Below are positions 62,417 to 64,000 of a DNA stretch of 64,000 nt, one piece after another (position 1 is the first letter of the stretch; each line of letters begins with the position of its first letter). The position numbers were made by a program, and so were the translations under genes. The notes under the pieces are model-generated. The model was not told where the DNA came from. It did no database searches and worked only from the letters and a program-made list of their open reading frames with translations. Source of the stretch: Erythrobacter sp. UBA1916 (GTDB taxonomy: Bacteria > Pseudomonadota > Alphaproteobacteria > Sphingomonadales > Sphingomonadaceae); NCBI GenBank assembly GCA_002337385.1, contig DDFY01000008.1:220907-284906 (forward strand). The letters run 5' to 3'.

Positions 62417-63139
62417 CTAATTGTGTTGGGCGTTAGGGTTGGGGAGTGTGCCATCATATATTGTGCGCCAAAGCTCGCTGGCACTCCGAGACCATTCATC
62501 GTCGGCAAAATCCCAACCTATTTCACTTCCCTCAAAAGCCAAGCTCGCTTTGTCTGAGAGCGCCCGCAAATCTGATAATATTTGGGTCACGTCAGAGAAT
62601 ACGGGCCGCTCTCTCTCCTCATCAAATGTTAGATTGTGCGCAAGAAACTCGTCTCGAAAATTACGAAGCCGTTTGGCAACATCTGAATTCGCCAATTCAG
62701 ATGTTTCGCGCTCAAGTTCGGACATTGCTGTTTCTGCTGATAATTGATTTTTGTCAGCGAGAAATCCGTCTTCAAGCCAATTCCGAGCTCGATCCACCAG
62801 TTCATCGCGAACACCGTCGAGGTTCATTAGCTCGACCATAACTGGGAAGGAGACTCTGTTTGTTTTTAGCGCTGTTGAGCGACCGACGCTGTCGAGCGCT
62901 CGAATGGCGATCATAATTGCTTCGTGAAGTGTTGCTGAGGCGAAAAGGTTAACCGTTTTTGCAGCGTCTTTTTTGGGTAAAGGTATTGAACGAAGCGGGT
63001 TGTCCTTCGAATTGAAAGATTGCCACGTGGTCCATAATGCATTCGCTCTGTAGAGAGAGCCATTCCGCAAGAGTTGGTTATAGGTTTGCAGTTTATCTGC
63101 CACTGAACTCGCGTTGTAGTTCACTTTCTCACTCCCCAT
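62417..63139 (-). CDS. AT-richer HEPN/AbiU2-like protein
   Basis: About 240 aa; starts at ATG 63139, 63142 or 63148 overlap the lyase stop. Mostly helical. An ATLHEAIMIAIRALD segment and a later NFRDEFLAHNL give R-x5-H (residues 165 and 171 from 63148), the catalytic motif of HEPN RNases; the pattern resembles AbiU2. Clearly richer in A/T than neighbours, suggesting recent acquisition. Role as abortive-infection RNase or toxin is inferred; no partner gene is seen. Confidence 0.6.
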   Translation of the reverse strand: MGSEKVNYNASSVADKLQTYNQLLRNGSLYRANALWTTWQSFNSKDNPLRSIPLPKKDAAKTVNLFASATLHEAIMIAIRALDSVGRSTALKTNRVSFPVMVELMNLDGVRDELVDRARNWLEDGFLADKNQLSAETAMSELERETSELANSDVAKRLRNFRDEFLAHNLTFDEERERPVFSDVTQILSDLRALSDKASLAFEGSEIGWDFADDEWSRSASELWRTIYDGTLPNPNAQHN

Positions 63140-63911
63140 CATACTCAATCGCCCCAGCCGCAGCCCCGCTCATCACAAACCCGATAGGCCGCTCGGCCTC
63201 TTCGGTCAGGTGCCCGATCAGCCCGCCGGTCCGGCATAACAAACCGATCCCCTTCAGCGCCGCGACCGGCCAGCCCAGATCGAGCATGATCGCGGGGATC
63301 GGGCCGTTGACGTTCACCGGCAGCGCGCGGCCAATCGTCTCGGGCAGGGCCGCCTGCAAGGCGCGCATCATCGCCACGTGCTCGCCGCTCGCGCCGCGTT
63401 CGTCGGCGAGCTTGAGCAGCAGGTTCGCGCGCGGGTCGCCTTCGGAGTGTTGCGGGTGGCCGAAGCCGGGGACGGCTTTCGTATGCTCGCGCCACTTGGC
63501 GATCTGGCGCTTGGCCACGGCGTCCACCGCATCGCCGCTGGCGCGCTGGTCCTTCACGCAGTCGTGGTAGAACTTGCCCGCCACCTCCGCGCTGCCCAGC
63601 ACCACCGAGCCGCAGCCCAAGAGTCCCGCCGCGACGGCGCCCTGCACTGCCTCGGGCGCAGCGGCCAGCGTCATCCGCGCGGCCACCACCGAGGGCACCA
63701 GCCCATGCTCGGCCAGCGCGCAGAGCACGGCGTTGAGGAAGAAGCTCTGGTTTTCGTCAGGCTCCTCGCCCGTCACCAGCAGCCAGAAGTATGACGAGAA
63801 ATCGAACTTGCCGATGATGTCATCGCACAAGCTCCGCCCGCGCACAGTAATGCTGTCTGCATCTGATGTGCAGATCGCACTGAAGGGCTGGTCCTGTTTT
63901 CCGATGCGCAT
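63129..63911 (-). CDS. Citryl-CoA lyase/citrate-synthase-like protein
   Basis: 260 aa, short relative of citrate synthase. Motif GFGHPQHSEGDPRANLLLKL matches the His/Asp-region of the fold, and an N-terminal large domain is reduced. Annotated in sphingomonads as citryl-CoA lyase. It might cleave or form a C-C bond in a citrate-like CoA ester from the pathway. gggagagac precedes ATG 63911. Confidence 0.82.
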   Translation of the reverse strand: MRIGKQDQPFSAICTSDADSITVRGRSLCDDIIGKFDFSSYFWLLVTGEEPDENQSFFLNAVLCALAEHGLVPSVVAARMTLAAAPEAVQGAVAAGLLGCGSVVLGSAEVAGKFYHDCVKDQRASGDAVDAVAKRQIAKWREHTKAVPGFGHPQHSEGDPRANLLLKLADERGASGEHVAMMRALQAALPETIGRALPVNVNGPIPAIMLDLGWPVAALKGIGLLCRTGGLIGHLTEEAERPIGFVMSGAAAGAIEYDGE

Positions 63912-64000
63912 TTCTTGTCTCTCCCTTGCACCAAGCCCACCCTGCTGCGACTAACCTTGCCTGCGGCTCGGCAAGTCTCGCTCCCCTCCCGCTTGCGGGA

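Noticed and set aside
1..64000. CRISPR arrays, rRNA operons, insertion sequences
   Set aside because: I looked for repeat-spacer patterns, rRNA cores and transposase genes and saw none; one att fragment and one REP-like pair are the only repeats found.

Overview
The window reads as a GC-rich alphaproteobacterial chromosome, most likely Sphingomonadales (Erythrobacter/Novosphingobium-like). The support is the style of the CyoABCD, TonB-receptor and heparinase-family proteins, tightly overlapping ATGA/TGATG gene junctions, and an inverted 'ctgagc(c/t)tgtcgaagg' intergenic repeat of a kind familiar from sphingomonads. The genus is an inference.

1-19,500: right-hand part of an integrated mobile element, probably an ICE. 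It starts inside trbE and runs through a P-type conjugation operon (trbE-J-K-L-F-G-I plus a DUF2274 gene). A converging lysR/second trbK-like pair follows. The cargo is heavy-metal resistance: a P1B-4-type metal ATPase and a CzcCBA RND efflux system with a small His/Cys-rich periplasmic protein. Then come a decayed LysR gene, a NUDIX hydrolase and a DUF4102-type tyrosine integrase. The element ends in a 45-bp 3' fragment of tRNA-Arg(CCG) (19,456-19,500), which is the attachment site.

19,501-41,900: core-type chromosome. It holds an operon of membrane-anchored FMN glutamate-synthase-like protein, MscS channel and class II amidotransferase. Next are a PoxB-like pyruvate:quinone oxidoreductase, a lipoprotein and cytochrome bo3 oxidase (cyoABCD), an M20 amidohydrolase, rpe, a heparinase II/III-like gene and purH. 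A 34-aa membrane peptide gene coupled to an exported msrA, then zur, dxs, a hypothetical, a POT peptide transporter, a GntR regulator and ihfB follow, closed by a perfect 21-bp terminator stem.

42,000-63,911: a dense accessory catabolic region. It has a TonB-dependent receptor, two MFS transporters (one of the aromatic-acid/H+ symporter type), a CmcJ/NvfI-like oxygenase, two beta-lactamase-fold serine hydrolases and a carboxymuconolactone-decarboxylase-like protein. It also has two SnoaL/NTF2-like proteins, two SDRs, a CrtI-like FAD enzyme, an SGNH esterase, a 3-hydroxyisobutyrate-dehydrogenase-like enzyme, two metallo-beta-lactamase-fold hydrolases, a cytochrome P450, a GMC oxidoreductase and a citryl-CoA-lyase-like protein. 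Together they look like uptake, ester or lactone hydrolysis and stepwise oxidation of an unidentified organic compound. An AT-richer gene with an R-x5-H motif (HEPN/AbiU2-like) is embedded in it. This region is the best candidate for an undescribed system.
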